This document shows, piece after piece, positions 39,764-50,900 of a stretch of DNA of 64,000 nucleotides. A program made the position numbers and the translations under genes. The notes beneath the pieces are model-generated. The model ran no database searches. It was not told where the DNA came from and saw only the letters and a list, made by a program, of their open reading frames with translations. The stretch is from Burkholderia savannae (GTDB lineage Bacteria; Pseudomonadota; Gammaproteobacteria; Burkholderiales; Burkholderiaceae), in assembly GCF_001524445.2 (NCBI RefSeq), contig NZ_CP013418.1, positions 744,001 through 808,000 of the forward strand, in the 5' to 3' direction. The first letter of the stretch is position 1. The number at the start of each line of letters is the position of its first letter.

Positions 39764-42700
39764 AGCGTGATTTCCTCCGTTTCGGCTCCGGTCGTCGAGC
39801 TGTGTTCAGTGACGAGTCGCCGCTCGATCTGCGCCGCCACGGCTTCAATCACGGCGTCGAGCGACGAACCGTCGACCAGGTTCGAAATCGACACCGATAC
39901 GCCCATCGAGCGCTCGATCGCATTGCGCAGCTCCGAGCCGGTCAGCGAATCGACGCCGAGCTCGATCAGCGACGCCTGATGCGAGAACGCCGAGGAACTG
40001 GACAGCACCGCCCGCAATTCGGCGTCGAGATAGCCGGCGATCAGCGCGCGGCGGGCGGCGGCCGGGCGGCCGCGCAGTTGCTCGATGTCGAAGGCGCGTG
40101 CGCGCGGGGCCTGGGCGCGGCCGGTGATGCCCTCGATCGCGCGCGGAAGATCCGGCTGCGCCGCGATTCGATCGATGTCGATCGCCGCGACGATCACGTG
40201 CGGCTCGCCCGCGAATGCCTGCTCCAGCGACGCGAACGCCTCGACCTCGGTGAGCGGATGGAGGCCGCTCGAGCGGATCCGCTCGGCCGTCTTCGCATCG
40301 GCCGTGCCCATGCCGGACGTCCATAGTCCCCAGCCGATCGACAGCGCGGGACGCGCGCGCACGCGGCGCCGTTGCGCGAGCGCGTCGAGATACGCGTTCG
40401 CGGCAGCGTACGCGGCCTGGCCGTGGCGGCCGACCACGACGGAGATGGACGAATAGAGCAGGAAGAAGTCGAGCGGCTGTGCATCGGTCAGGCGGTCGAG
40501 CAGCGCCGCGCCGCCCACCTTCGCGCGCAGCACGTTCGCGAATGCGGCGGCATCCAGCGTGGCGAGCGGCGCGTCCTGAACGATGCCTGCGCAGTGCACG
40601 ACGCCGCGGATCGGCCGCGCGGCCGCCGCGAGCGCACCGCGCAGCGATGCTTCGTCCGCGACATCCGAGGCGACGGCCTGCACGTCGACGCCGTCGCCGC
40701 GCAGGCGTTCGCAGGTTGCCCGCACGCCGTCGCCGACCGCGCCGCGCCGGCTGATCAGCAGCAGATGGCGTGCGCCGCGACCCGCGAGCCAGCGGGCGGT
40801 CGCGAGACCGAGCGCGCCGGTGCCGCCGGTCACGACGTAGGCGGCGTCTCCGTCGAGCGCCGGAACCCCGCCCGCCGCGCCCGCTCCGGCGTGGCGCAGC
40901 CGCGGCACGAGCACGGTCGCGCCGCGTACCGCCATCTGCTCGTCGCCCGGTTCGTCGCCGAGCAGCGCGGCAAGCGTCTCGAACGACGCCGCCGATCCGT
41001 CGATATCGATCGTGCCGCGCCATGCACGGCCCTGCTCGCGCCGCGCCACGCGAACGGCGGCGTTCATGGCGGCGGCGACGGGATCGACATCCTCCGCGGG
41101 CCCGGTGGCAACCGCGCCGCGCGTGACGAGCGTCACCGGCCCCGCCGCGGGCGCCGCCGCCAGGCGGCGCGCAAGCGCGCCGACTAGCGCGCCGCGGCAC
41201 GCCACGGCCTCGACAGGCTCGCCGTCATGCACCGCGCTGTCGAACGCGAGCACGATGCCAAGGTCGGCGGGCCCGGCTTGCAGGATCGCATCGGCGTCGG
41301 CGGCCACGATCGAGCAGCGTTCACCCGAGGCTTCGAGCGCGCGCGCGACTTCCGCGCAGAGCGCCGGGTCGCCCGCAATGACGCGCGCACCCGTGCGGTG
41401 CGCGCCCGCCGGCGTCGAGGCCGGTTGCCATGCGATCCGGAAGAGCTGCGACGGCGCCCCGACGGCGCGCTCGTCGACCCAGTAGCGCTGGCGGTCGAAC
41501 GCATAGGTCGGCAACGGCGCGAGGTGGCGGCCAGCGCCGCCTAGCGCCGCCCAGTCGACCGGCAAGCCCGCCACGTAACGCTGCGCGAGCGACGGCAGCA
41601 GGTCGAGACCGTTCGCGCCGCCGGCAAGGTCCGGCGACGACTCGCGTCCGAGCGGCATCGCGCCGCACACGCCGGCGCTGACGGCCGTGTCCTCGCCGCG
41701 CGCGAAGCGGTGCAGCTCGCGCGCCATGTCGTCCGCGCTTTCCGCGACGGCCGCGAGCCGGTGCGGGAAATGCGAGCGTGCGACGCGCGACGCGTGGCAG
41801 GCGGCCGCGAACGCGCGCGCATCGAGGCCCGCCAGGTGATCGGCGTATCGCGCCGCGTTCGCCCGCAGCGACGCATCCGATTTGGCGGACACGGTCAGTA
41901 GTTGTTGCGCGCCGGGCCGGTCGTCCGGCTGAACCGCCTGCTCGACGCGCGGCGGCGCGACGACGAGCGCGTGCGCGTTGGTGCCGCTGAAGCCGAACGA
42001 GCTGACGCCCGCGATGCACGGCCCGGCGTCCCGATCGATCCGCTCGTTGCCGAGCGCGAGCCGCAGCGGCAAGTTGTCCCAGTCGATGCCTCGGTTCGGT
42101 TGCGTGACGTGCAGCATGGCGGGCACGACGCCGTGGCGGACCGCGAGGATCGCCTTGATCAGTCCGGCGATGCCGGCCGCGCCTTCGAGATGCCCGAAGT
42201 TGCTCTTGATCGAGCCGAGCAGCACGCGCGCGTCCTTCGCACGGCCCGCGAATACGGACGCGAGCGCCGCCGCCTCGATCGGATCGCCGAGCGCGGTGCC
42301 GGTGCCGTGCGCCTCGACGTAGCGTACCTGCGACGCATCGAGGCGCGCGGCCCTCAATGCGCTGCGCACCAGTTCGCGCTGCGCGTGCTCGTTCGGCACG
42401 GTCAGGCCCGCGCTGCGGCCGTCGTGATTGACGGCCGAACCCGCGATCAACGCGTCGATCGTGCGGCCCGCGGCCTGCGCGTCGCCAAGCCGCTGCAGCA
42501 CCACCACGCCGCATCCCTCGCCGCGTACGAAGCCGTCCGCGCCATCGTCGAACGACCGGCAGCGCCCGCTCGGCGACAGCATGTGCGCCCGGCACTCAGC
42601 AGCGGTCGACAGCGGCGACAGCACGACGTTCACCCCGCCGACGATGGCGATGTCGCATTCGCGCACGCGCAGCGCATGACAGGCGAGATGCGCCGCGACC

Positions 42701-43317
42701 AGCGACGACGAACACGCGGTATCGACCGTGAGCGACGGCCCGTGCAGGCCGAGCACGTGCGATACGCGACCGGCGAGCACGCTGGGCGCGTTGCCCGCGG
42801 CGGTGTAGAGATCGACGTCGGCCGCGCGGCGGAACCGGTGCGCGTAGTCCTGATGCATCACGCCGGCGAACATCCCCGTCGCCGTGCCTTTCAGCGCGGA
42901 CGCCGGAATGCCGGCGCGCTCGATCGCTTCCCACACCACCTCCAGCAGCATGCGTTGCTGCGGATCGAGCATCACCGCTTCGCGCGCGGAAATTCCGAAG
43001 AAGCCGGCGTCGAACGAGGCGATGTCGTCGAGAAAACTGCCGGCCCGGCAGTAGATGCGGCCGGCGGCATCCGGATCGGAGTCGAAATATCGCTCGGCGT
43101 CCCATCGATCGGGCGGCACCTCGCGAACGCCATCCGTGCCGTCCAGCAGCAGTCGCCAGAGGTCGTCCGGCGAATTCGCGCCGGCGAACCGGCAGCCCAT
43201 CCCGATCACCGCGATAGGCTCATGCAGCTGCTGCTCGAACTTGCCGAGTTTGTGTTGCAGGCGCTCGATTTCGAGCAGCGCGTCCTGCATCAGCGCAGTG
43301 GGATCGATCGGATTCAT
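39760..43317 (-). CDS. AT-less PKS module: KS-KR-ACP (DepC/SpiC1-like)
   Basis: A 1185-residue protein. An N-terminal docking helix (ALLEIERLQHKLGKFEQQLH) precedes KS ~35-450 (TACSSSLVAA ~201; EAHGTGTALGD ~338; NFGHLEGAAG ~377). There is no acyltransferase, only a short degenerate segment. KR has TGGTGALGLATARW (~832) and AYAAANAYLDAL. ACP: ELGVDSLTGSEL (Ser ~1122). No DH is present, so the beta-hydroxyl survives, which predicts the 3-hydroxyl of the 3-hydroxy-7-mercaptohept-4-enoyl unit. Malonyl must be supplied by an acyltransferase in trans. ATGA overlaps at both ends. Confidence 0.94.
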   Translation of the reverse strand: MNPIDPTALMQDALLEIERLQHKLGKFEQQLHEPIAVIGMGCRFAGANSPDDLWRLLLDGTDGVREVPPDRWDAERYFDSDPDAAGRIYCRAGSFLDDIASFDAGFFGISAREAVMLDPQQRMLLEVVWEAIERAGIPASALKGTATGMFAGVMHQDYAHRFRRAADVDLYTAAGNAPSVLAGRVSHVLGLHGPSLTVDTACSSSLVAAHLACHALRVRECDIAIVGGVNVVLSPLSTAAECRAHMLSPSGRCRSFDDGADGFVRGEGCGVVVLQRLGDAQAAGRTIDALIAGSAVNHDGRSAGLTVPNEHAQRELVRSALRAARLDASQVRYVEAHGTGTALGDPIEAAALASVFAGRAKDARVLLGSIKSNFGHLEGAAGIAGLIKAILAVRHGVVPAMLHVTQPNRGIDWDNLPLRLALGNERIDRDAGPCIAGVSSFGFSGTNAHALVVAPPRVEQAVQPDDRPGAQQLLTVSAKSDASLRANAARYADHLAGLDARAFAAACHASRVARSHFPHRLAAVAESADDMARELHRFARGEDTAVSAGVCGAMPLGRESSPDLAGGANGLDLLPSLAQRYVAGLPVDWAALGGAGRHLAPLPTYAFDRQRYWVDERAVGAPSQLFRIAWQPASTPAGAHRTGARVIAGDPALCAEVARALEASGERCSIVAADADAILQAGPADLGIVLAFDSAVHDGEPVEAVACRGALVGALARRLAAAPAAGPVTLVTRGAVATGPAEDVDPVAAAMNAAVRVARREQGRAWRGTIDIDGSAASFETLAALLGDEPGDEQMAVRGATVLVPRLRHAGAGAAGGVPALDGDAAYVVTGGTGALGLATARWLAGRGARHLLLISRRGAVGDGVRATCERLRGDGVDVQAVASDVADEASLRGALAAAARPIRGVVHCAGIVQDAPLATLDAAAFANVLRAKVGGAALLDRLTDAQPLDFFLLYSSISVVVGRHGQAAYAAANAYLDALAQRRRVRARPALSIGWGLWTSGMGTADAKTAERIRSSGLHPLTEVEAFASLEQAFAGEPHVIVAAIDIDRIAAQPDLPRAIEGITGRAQAPRARAFDIEQLRGRPAAARRALIAGYLDAELRAVLSSSSAFSHQASLIELGVDSLTGSELRNAIERSMGVSVSISNLVDGSSLDAVIEAVAAQIERRLVTEHSSTTGAETEEITL

Positions 43318-46300
43318 CGCGAGTCCGCCCCCCGAAGCTCGTCCAACTTTGCGGACAGCAGTTCGACGATCTCCTCTTGCGACAGCCGCTCCGCCGGCGC
43401 CTGCGGTTGCGCGTCGCCGGGCGCGGGCGCCGCCGTAGCCGCGCCTGCTCCGGCGGCGGGAGCGTCGAGCGCCGCGCCGAAGATCGTCCGAGCCAGGTAG
43501 TCGGCAAGCGCGGCAATCGTCGGGTTCGAAAAGATGACCGTGGTGGAGATCGTGCGGCCGAAGCGCTTTTCGAGCCGCACGCGCAGGTCGGTGATCAGCA
43601 GGGAATCCAAGTCGTAGTCGAACAGCGAGCGTTCCGGATCGAGTGCGGCGAGACTCGTGCCGGTCACGGCCGCCGCATCCTCGGCGAGCAGCCGGAACAA
43701 TCGATGCCGGCGATCGGCTGCCGGAAGCGCCAGCAATTCGCTGACCGACGAAGTGAGCCCGGCGCCGGGCCGCGCGGTGGCGATGCCGTCGAAGCGGCTT
43801 GCGGGAACGTGCGGCGGCCATTGATCGATGAGCCGCTGCCAGTCGATCGGCAACAGCACGACATGCGGCGGCAAATCGGCGGCCAGCGCGATCTCGAACG
43901 TCGCGCGCCCGCACTCGGTTTCGATCTGCCCGATGCCCAGTTGCGCCAGCCGGCGCTTGGCGCTCGCCGCCGTGCGGGCCAGCATGCCGACGTCCTGCCA
44001 CGGCCCCCATGCGAGGGACAGCGCAGGCAGGCCCTGAGCGCGGCGATGCGCGGCCAGCGCGTCCAGGTACGCATTCGCCATCGCGTAGCTCGCCTGCCCC
44101 GGCGCGCCGAACGCGGCGGCCGCGGACGAGAAGAGCACGAAGTGTTCGAGCGCATGGCCGCGCGTGCGCTCGTGCAGCAGCCACGCGCCCTGAGCTTTTC
44201 CGGCGAAGGTCGCGGCGAGCGACGCCGGCGTGACGTCGCTCACCAGCCGGTCTTCGACGACGCCCGCGAGATGGCAGATTCCGCGTAGCGGCGGCATCGT
44301 CGCGCCGATGTCGTTCAGCAGCGCGTCGACGTCCGCTTCCCGCGACAGGTCGGCCTGCCTTACCTGCACATCGACGCCGTCCCGCCGCAATACGGCCAGC
44401 GTCTCGTCGGCTGCGTCGCCGGGCGGCCGGCGGCCGACGAGCATCAGCGAGCGCACGCCGAGTGCCGCGAGCCAGCCCGCGACTTGCAGCCCGAGATCGC
44501 CCAGGCCGCCCGTAATCAGCCAGGTTCCGTCGCCCGCCGGCGCGTATTCGGCGCGCCGGGGCAGCGCGCGCTCGTCGAGGCGCGGCGCCGTGACCTCCGC
44601 GCCGCGGATCGACACCTCGGTTTCCCGATCGAAGCAGTCGAGGCCGCGGCGAATCGCGCAGGCGTCGTCCGCATGCAGCGCGAGCGTGCGCAGGTGCGGG
44701 GTTTCCATCGCGGCCGCTCGCGCCAGCGCCTGCAACGGTGCCGACGCCGGCGCTTGCGGCGCCAGGACGACGGCGATACGGCAGGGCTCGTCGCGCCGGG
44801 CGGCCGCCGCGAACAGCGCAAGGGCGCCCTCGTAGAGCGCCGGGGCCGGCGCGGCCGAGCGCGCGTCGATGCCCCGGCAATCGACGATCAGGCCGGCCCG
44901 CTCGAACGGGATCTCGTCCGGCGTCGCGACGACGAGCGTCTCTTTGCCCTCGTCGCGCAAGATCGACGCGAGCCCCGATGCGACCTCGCCCGCATCGCGC
45001 ACGACGACGATCGGCTCCGGCAAGGCGAATGGCGCACCGTCCGTCACGCCCCGCCATTGAACCGCGTAGCCGTCGCGCAGCGGCTCGATCCGCAGCAGTT
45101 CGTTGCGGCTGACCTCGCGCGATTCGAGGCCCGTCAGCTCGACGAGCGCGCCGTTGCCGTCGAACACGCTCGCGTAACCGCGGTCGGCGGCTGCATAGCA
45201 TCGCATCTGCGCGCCGGCGCGCCCCCGGATCGTCAACCGCGCGATGCGGGTCGGCACGAACGCGTTGCTTCCGTCGGGCCGCGCGGCGGCCGCGACCAGT
45301 TGCAGCGCCGAGTCGAGAATTCCGGGGTGCAGCGACCAGCCCGCGTCGCCGGGATCGGCACGCATCGCGCAGGCAGCCTCGCCGTCGCTCACGACGATCT
45401 CCGAGAGCCGGCGGAATGTCGGCCCCATGACGACGCTGCGAGCGCGCAGCCACGTATCCAGCAAATCGGTGGAGATCGCTTCGCCGCGCACCTGCGCCGA
45501 TGGCGCGGCGTCTTGATCCGCGCCCGCTTCGGCGCGTGCCGTCGCATGGGTTTCGAAGGGCTCGGGCGTGAGCACGGCCGCCTCGAAACCGTCGCCGTCC
45601 CGCACCAGTTGCAGTTGCACCCGCCGCGCCGCGCCCGCCGGAATCACCAGTGCCGCCGGAAAGCGCAGGTCGCTCAACACGCAAGCATCCGCCCCGGTGA
45701 GCTCCCGCACGCCGTCGGCGATCATCACCGCGAGGGCCGCGCCCGACACGACGATCTTTCCGTAGATCACGTGATCCTGGAGAAACGGCAGCGTCGCCAC
45801 ACTCCAGTCGGCGTCGAAGAACGTCGCATCCAGCGCGGGCGCGTCGGTCCGCCGGCCGAGGAAGGGCGACACGCCGCTTTCGGCGAAGCGTGGCGCGCGG
45901 TCGATCCAGAAGCGCTGACGCTGGAACGGATAGGTCGGCAGCATGACCCGGTTGCCGTCGCGATAGTGTTGCGTCAGGTCGAGCGCCACGCCGGCCGTCC
46001 ACATGCGGGCGATCGCCTCCGGCGACGCCGGATCGAGCGACACCACGCCCGCGCCCCCCGCGCCCAATGCCACGTCGCCGAATTCCAGCACCAGCGCCGC
46101 GCCCGCGGCCTCCAGCGCCGCCGCGGCATCGTATGCGGCGTCGTTCGCGCACGCCAGTTCGTCGCGCACCGCCGCCGGGCTGTCGATGGGCAAGCCCGAC
46201 GATGCGCTGATCCACAGCAGCGCCGGCGCGGCAACGTTGTCCGCGCGACGGTTCCGTACGTCGTCGAGACTCAGCGCGCCGGCGGCGAAGGCCGCCGCGA

Positions 46301-47996
46301 ACACGCCGTCGCCCGTCGCGCACACGCTCGCCGGCACGACGCCGCACGCCCGCACGCGGGCGAGGACCGCGTCGAGATCGCGTGCGCCGCCAAACGCGAA
46401 GCTCACTTCCGGCACGCGGGCCGGCACTTCGGCGCTGATCACGTCGGCACCGGAATCGCCCGCGGCGAATGCCCGCAGCGAACCGATCAACCGCTCGCGG
46501 GATTCGGCGCGAAACGCCGCGCGCTGTTCCCAATGGCGGCGGCCTATAGCCGCCGTCAAGCACACGTCCTCGAGCCGCACGTCCGGGTTGCCTTCGAGAA
46601 ACGTCGCATAATTCGCGCACAGTTCGCGCAGCGCAGCGTCGCCACGCGCCGACAGCAACAGCAGCGGCACCGTTTGCGGCGTCCTGGGTTCGCGCGGCGG
46701 CGCGGCCTCCACGATCACGTGCGCATTGGTGCCGCCGATGCCGAACGAACTGACGCCCGCACGCCTGAGCGGCGCGTCCCACGGCACCGTGTTCGTCGGC
46801 AGGTAGAACGCGGATTCGCCGCGCAGCGCCGCGATCGCCTGCTCGGCCCCCACCGCCGCCGGAATCTGCGCGTGCTCCACTGCAAGCGCGGCCTTGATCA
46901 GGCCGCACGCTCCCGCGGCCGCGTTCAGATGCCCCACGTTCGCTTTGAGCGATCCAAGCGCGCACCGCGCGTCGCCGGGCCGTCGATCGCCCAGCGCGGC
47001 GGTCAGCGCCGCCAGTTCGACCTCGTCGCCGATCGCCGTGCCCGTGCCGTGCGTCTCGACATAGCCGACCGACGCGCCGTCGACTTCGCTCAACGCCAGC
47101 GCGTGACGGATCACCTCGCTTTGCCCCCGGCCGCCCGGCGCGGTGAAGCCGACCTTCGCCGCCCCGTCGTTGTTGATCGCGCCACCGCGAATCACCGCCA
47201 GAATCGGGTCGCCGTCGTCGAGCGCATCCTCCAGACGCCTCAGGACCACGACCCCCGCGCCGTTGCCGAAGACGGTGCCGCTGCTTTCCGTCGTGAATGG
47301 CCGGCACGCGCCGTCGGCGGACAGGATGCTGCCCTCCTCGTACACATGCCCTTGCCGCTGCGGCAGCGCGATGCTGACGCCGCCCGCTACCGCGAAGTCG
47401 CACTGGAAACTCAGCAGCCCATGCAGCGCATGGACCACCGCGACGAGCGAAGTCGAACAGGCCGTCTGCAGCGTGACCGCGGGCCCGCCGAAATCCAGCC
47501 GGTACGCGACCTGCGTCGCGAGATAGTCCTTGTCGACGCCCACCCATTGCTGCAGGAAGCGGTTCGGCGACGCGCGATCGAGCCGGTCGCGCACATGGTC
47601 GACCAGATAATCGACGGTGGCCGACCCGGCCCAGATCCCGACGCGAGGGCCGCGCACCGCGCCGTGGCCAGCGCGCTCGAGCGCCTCGTGCACGCATTCG
47701 AGGAAAATCCGCTGCTGCGGGTCCATCGCCGCCGCCTGCGACGGCGCAATGCCGAAGTACGCCGCGTCGAACAGGTCGACGCCTTCGAGCGGCCCGCCCG
47801 CCCCGACGAAGCCGGGCTGCGCCAACACTTCCTCCGGCACGCCCTCGCGGCGGGCCGCATCGGTGGTGAAGCGCTCGATCGCGATGCGGCCATCGGCGAT
47901 CAGCGACCAGAATTGTTCCAGCGTGGTCGCGCCCGGCAGCCGACAGCTTGCGCCGACGATCGCCACTGCATCCACGGGTGTTTCGTAAACAGTCAC
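43314..47996 (-). CDS. AT-less PKS module: KS-DH-KR-ACP (DepB-like)
   Basis: A 1560-residue protein. KS ~8-425 (TACSTSLVAVV ~182; ETHGTGTAIGD ~317; NVGHLNAAAG ~357). The acyltransferase is replaced by ~270 residues of degenerate sequence with no GHSxG. DH ~700-950: the HxxxGxxxxP motif reads HVIYGKIVVS (~744), with Ser for Pro, and the second motif reads HPGILDSALQ (~893). KR: TGGLGDLGLQVAGW (~1162). ACP: DYDLDSLLITDL (Ser ~1464). It should extend the Cys-derived starter by malonate and dehydrate it, giving the C4-C5 double bond of the final unit. The start is GTG at 47996 in a GTGA overlap, with AAGGAGG just upstream. Confidence 0.94.
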   Translation of the reverse strand: MTVYETPVDAVAIVGASCRLPGATTLEQFWSLIADGRIAIERFTTDAARREGVPEEVLAQPGFVGAGGPLEGVDLFDAAYFGIAPSQAAAMDPQQRIFLECVHEALERAGHGAVRGPRVGIWAGSATVDYLVDHVRDRLDRASPNRFLQQWVGVDKDYLATQVAYRLDFGGPAVTLQTACSTSLVAVVHALHGLLSFQCDFAVAGGVSIALPQRQGHVYEEGSILSADGACRPFTTESSGTVFGNGAGVVVLRRLEDALDDGDPILAVIRGGAINNDGAAKVGFTAPGGRGQSEVIRHALALSEVDGASVGYVETHGTGTAIGDEVELAALTAALGDRRPGDARCALGSLKANVGHLNAAAGACGLIKAALAVEHAQIPAAVGAEQAIAALRGESAFYLPTNTVPWDAPLRRAGVSSFGIGGTNAHVIVEAAPPREPRTPQTVPLLLLSARGDAALRELCANYATFLEGNPDVRLEDVCLTAAIGRRHWEQRAAFRAESRERLIGSLRAFAAGDSGADVISAEVPARVPEVSFAFGGARDLDAVLARVRACGVVPASVCATGDGVFAAAFAAGALSLDDVRNRRADNVAAPALLWISASSGLPIDSPAAVRDELACANDAAYDAAAALEAAGAALVLEFGDVALGAGGAGVVSLDPASPEAIARMWTAGVALDLTQHYRDGNRVMLPTYPFQRQRFWIDRAPRFAESGVSPFLGRRTDAPALDATFFDADWSVATLPFLQDHVIYGKIVVSGAALAVMIADGVRELTGADACVLSDLRFPAALVIPAGAARRVQLQLVRDGDGFEAAVLTPEPFETHATARAEAGADQDAAPSAQVRGEAISTDLLDTWLRARSVVMGPTFRRLSEIVVSDGEAACAMRADPGDAGWSLHPGILDSALQLVAAAARPDGSNAFVPTRIARLTIRGRAGAQMRCYAAADRGYASVFDGNGALVELTGLESREVSRNELLRIEPLRDGYAVQWRGVTDGAPFALPEPIVVVRDAGEVASGLASILRDEGKETLVVATPDEIPFERAGLIVDCRGIDARSAAPAPALYEGALALFAAAARRDEPCRIAVVLAPQAPASAPLQALARAAAMETPHLRTLALHADDACAIRRGLDCFDRETEVSIRGAEVTAPRLDERALPRRAEYAPAGDGTWLITGGLGDLGLQVAGWLAALGVRSLMLVGRRPPGDAADETLAVLRRDGVDVQVRQADLSREADVDALLNDIGATMPPLRGICHLAGVVEDRLVSDVTPASLAATFAGKAQGAWLLHERTRGHALEHFVLFSSAAAAFGAPGQASYAMANAYLDALAAHRRAQGLPALSLAWGPWQDVGMLARTAASAKRRLAQLGIGQIETECGRATFEIALAADLPPHVVLLPIDWQRLIDQWPPHVPASRFDGIATARPGAGLTSSVSELLALPAADRRHRLFRLLAEDAAAVTGTSLAALDPERSLFDYDLDSLLITDLRVRLEKRFGRTISTTVIFSNPTIAALADYLARTIFGAALDAPAAGAGAATAAPAPGDAQPQAPAERLSQEEIVELLSAKLDELRGADSR

Positions 47997-50900
47997 ATAG
48001 CCTCCTTGCGTGCGCGTGCGCGCTGTCTGTAGGCGCGCACGCCGGCGACGTCCTTCGTGTCGAGCGTGTCTGCGCCGCTCGCGGCGGAGCGCGAGGCGAG
48101 CGCGCGAATCGTGGCGAGCGAGAAGAAATCGACGAGCGGCGCAACCGCCACGCCCCGCGACGCCAGCAGCGCGCGCAAGCGCACGATGTGCATCGAGGTC
48201 GCGCCGGCGTCGAAGAACCCTTGTTGCGGATCGATGTCGACGCCGACCACCTCGGCGAACGCATCGAGCATCGTCGCTTCGAGCGACGCGTCGCGCCGCG
48301 CCGCAGCCGCGACCCGTGCCGCCGGGGCCGGGGCCGGCAGCGCGGCCAGCCGCGCGCGATCCACCTTGCCGTTCGCCGTCAGCGGCAGCGCGTCGAGCAC
48401 GGCGACGTGGTGCGGCTGCATATAGGCGGGCAAATGCAAAACCAGCTCGGCGCGCACCGCCGACACAATGTCGCCGCGCCGCTGCGGCAACGCGACCACG
48501 TGCAACTGAATCACCGTCGCGCCGCTGCGCCGGACCACCGACGCCACCGCGCGCGAGATGCCGCCCGCGCGCATCGCGGCGGCCTCGATCTCGCCCAGCT
48601 CGATCCGGTATCCCTGCACCTTGACCTGGCCGTCCATCCGCCCCAGCAACTCGAGTTCCCCATTGGGCAGCCAGCGCGCGAGATCGCCCGTCCGGTAAAG
48701 CCGTCTGCCATCCCCATCGACGAAGAAACGGCGGGCGGTTTCCGCCTCGTTGCCGAGGTAGGCGAGCGCGAGGCCGCATCCGCCGAGCAGCAGTTCGCCG
48801 GCGACGCCGTCGGGACGCTCACGCCCGTCGGGCGCGCGCACGAAGCACTGCTGGTTCGACAGCGGCTTGCCGTACGGAATCGAAGCCAGCGCCGCGTCGG
48901 CCGGCGCGATCGGGTGGACGACCGACCAGATCGACGCTTCCGTCGCACCGCCGAGGCTGATCGGCTGGACGTTCGGGAACGCGTCGCGCAGCCGCTCGGG
49001 CAGCGTCGGCGCGATCCAGTCGCCGCTCAGCAGCGCGAGCCGCAGGTGCGGCGAGCGCGGCGCGGCCACGTCGAGCAACAGTTCGAGCACGGCCGGCACG
49101 GAATTCCAGATCGTCACCTCGGCATCGCGCAACGCCTGCGAGATCGCATCAGGATCGCGCGCGCGCTCGGGGAACACCACGGTGCCGCCTGCCCCGAGCA
49201 GTCCGAATATGTCGTAGACCGACAAGTCGAAAGCAAGCGACGATACGCAGAGCGCCCGATCGGCCGGGCCGACGGCGAAACGCGCATTGATGTCGTCGAT
49301 CGTGTTCGCCGCGGCTTCGTGCGTGATGACCACGCCCTTCGGGCGGCCCGTCGAGCCGGACGTGAAGATCACATAGGCAGCGTCGTCCGGGCCCGCATCC
49401 GCCACCGGCGCGGGCGCGACGCGCGCGAGCGGACGGTCGAGGCGCAGCGACGGCACCGGCAGATCGATGTCGCCCGTCGTCACGACCGCGTGACGGGCGC
49501 CCGCCTCACGCAGCAACTCGTCGATGCGCGCCGACGGCCAGGACGGCTCGACCGGCAGATAGGCCGCGCCGGCCAATTCGATGCCGAGCAGCGCCGCAAT
49601 CGCGCGCGGCCCCGGCTCGACGACGGCCGCCACGACATCGCCGCGCGCGACGCCGAGCCGCTGCAGCGCGCTGCCGATGTCTTCTGCGTCGCGCAACAGC
49701 GCGCCATAGGTCAGTGCCGCACCGCCCTGCCTCACGGCGACGGCATCGGGGCGCGCATTCGCTTGCCTGACGAACGCCGCCTCCAGACGACGCGGCGCGC
49801 GCTCGACCTCCGTCGCATTGGTCGCCGCACGCCGTGCGGCCTCGTCCGGCGCAAGCTTCGCAACCACGGGCAGCTCGACGGCCGACGGCTCGGCCGCGAT
49901 CGTCGCAAGCGACTCGACGAACGCGGCGAACATCGCGTCCACCATCCGTTCGGGAAACAGCTGCGTGACGTATTCCCACATCACGACGAGACGCTCGCCG
50001 CGCCGACCGAGGATGGCATGCAGCGAGACCTGCGGCGTCGGATTGGCCATGTCGACCACCCGCCCGAGCGCGTCGAGCACTGCCAGATCGTCCGCCGGGT
50101 CGCCCGACAGCAGGCTCGTCAGGACCACCGGCATCAGCACCGGCGCGCCGTTGCGGCGACCGAGCTCGCGCAGGATCGCCACGCCGGAGCACCATGGCTC
50201 GTCCAGGTCGGCCCAGACTTGCCGCTGCACCGCCCGGGCAAGCTCGACGAACGAAGCGTGACGCTCGCGCAGGGAAAGCAAGGTATTGCTGGTGTAGTCG
50301 CCGATCGCTTCCCCGGCTTGTGCCGCCCGGGTATTGCAGGTCACGTTGAGCGTGAACTCGGGCGCCGCCGACCACAACCGCACGACGTCGGCGAACGCGG
50401 CGGTGCACAACGAAGCGAGCGTGACGCCCAGCGCCTGCGCGCGCGCCGTCAGCGCCGCGGACAGCGGCTCCGGCAATTCCCGGCGAAGATTGACAAAACG
50501 TGGGTCGACGACGTCGGCGAGCGCCATCGCCGCCGGCAACTCCGGCGCGGGCGCAATCGACTCGACGCGGCGCAGCCACGCTTCGCGGCGTTCATCGGGC
50601 AACGGCGGCGGCGCGGGCGGCACGATGCCGGGAGACGGCTCGCGAGACGCGCCGTGCGCCAGTTCGCGCACCAGCCGCAAAAAGCTGCGCAGGTCGCCGG
50701 CGAGCAGCCCCAGGCGCACATGCAGAACGGACATCGTGTCCGTGATGCGGCTGAAGCATGCGGCGACGGGGCGTCCGTTGCCGTCGGCCAGTTCCGCACG
50801 CACGGCGCACAAGCGCTCGGCCAATGTCGACTCTTCCAGATCGCGCAGGTCCTGCTGAGGCAGGACCGGATCGTAGGCGTGCGCCTCGAAGACCGCGCGC

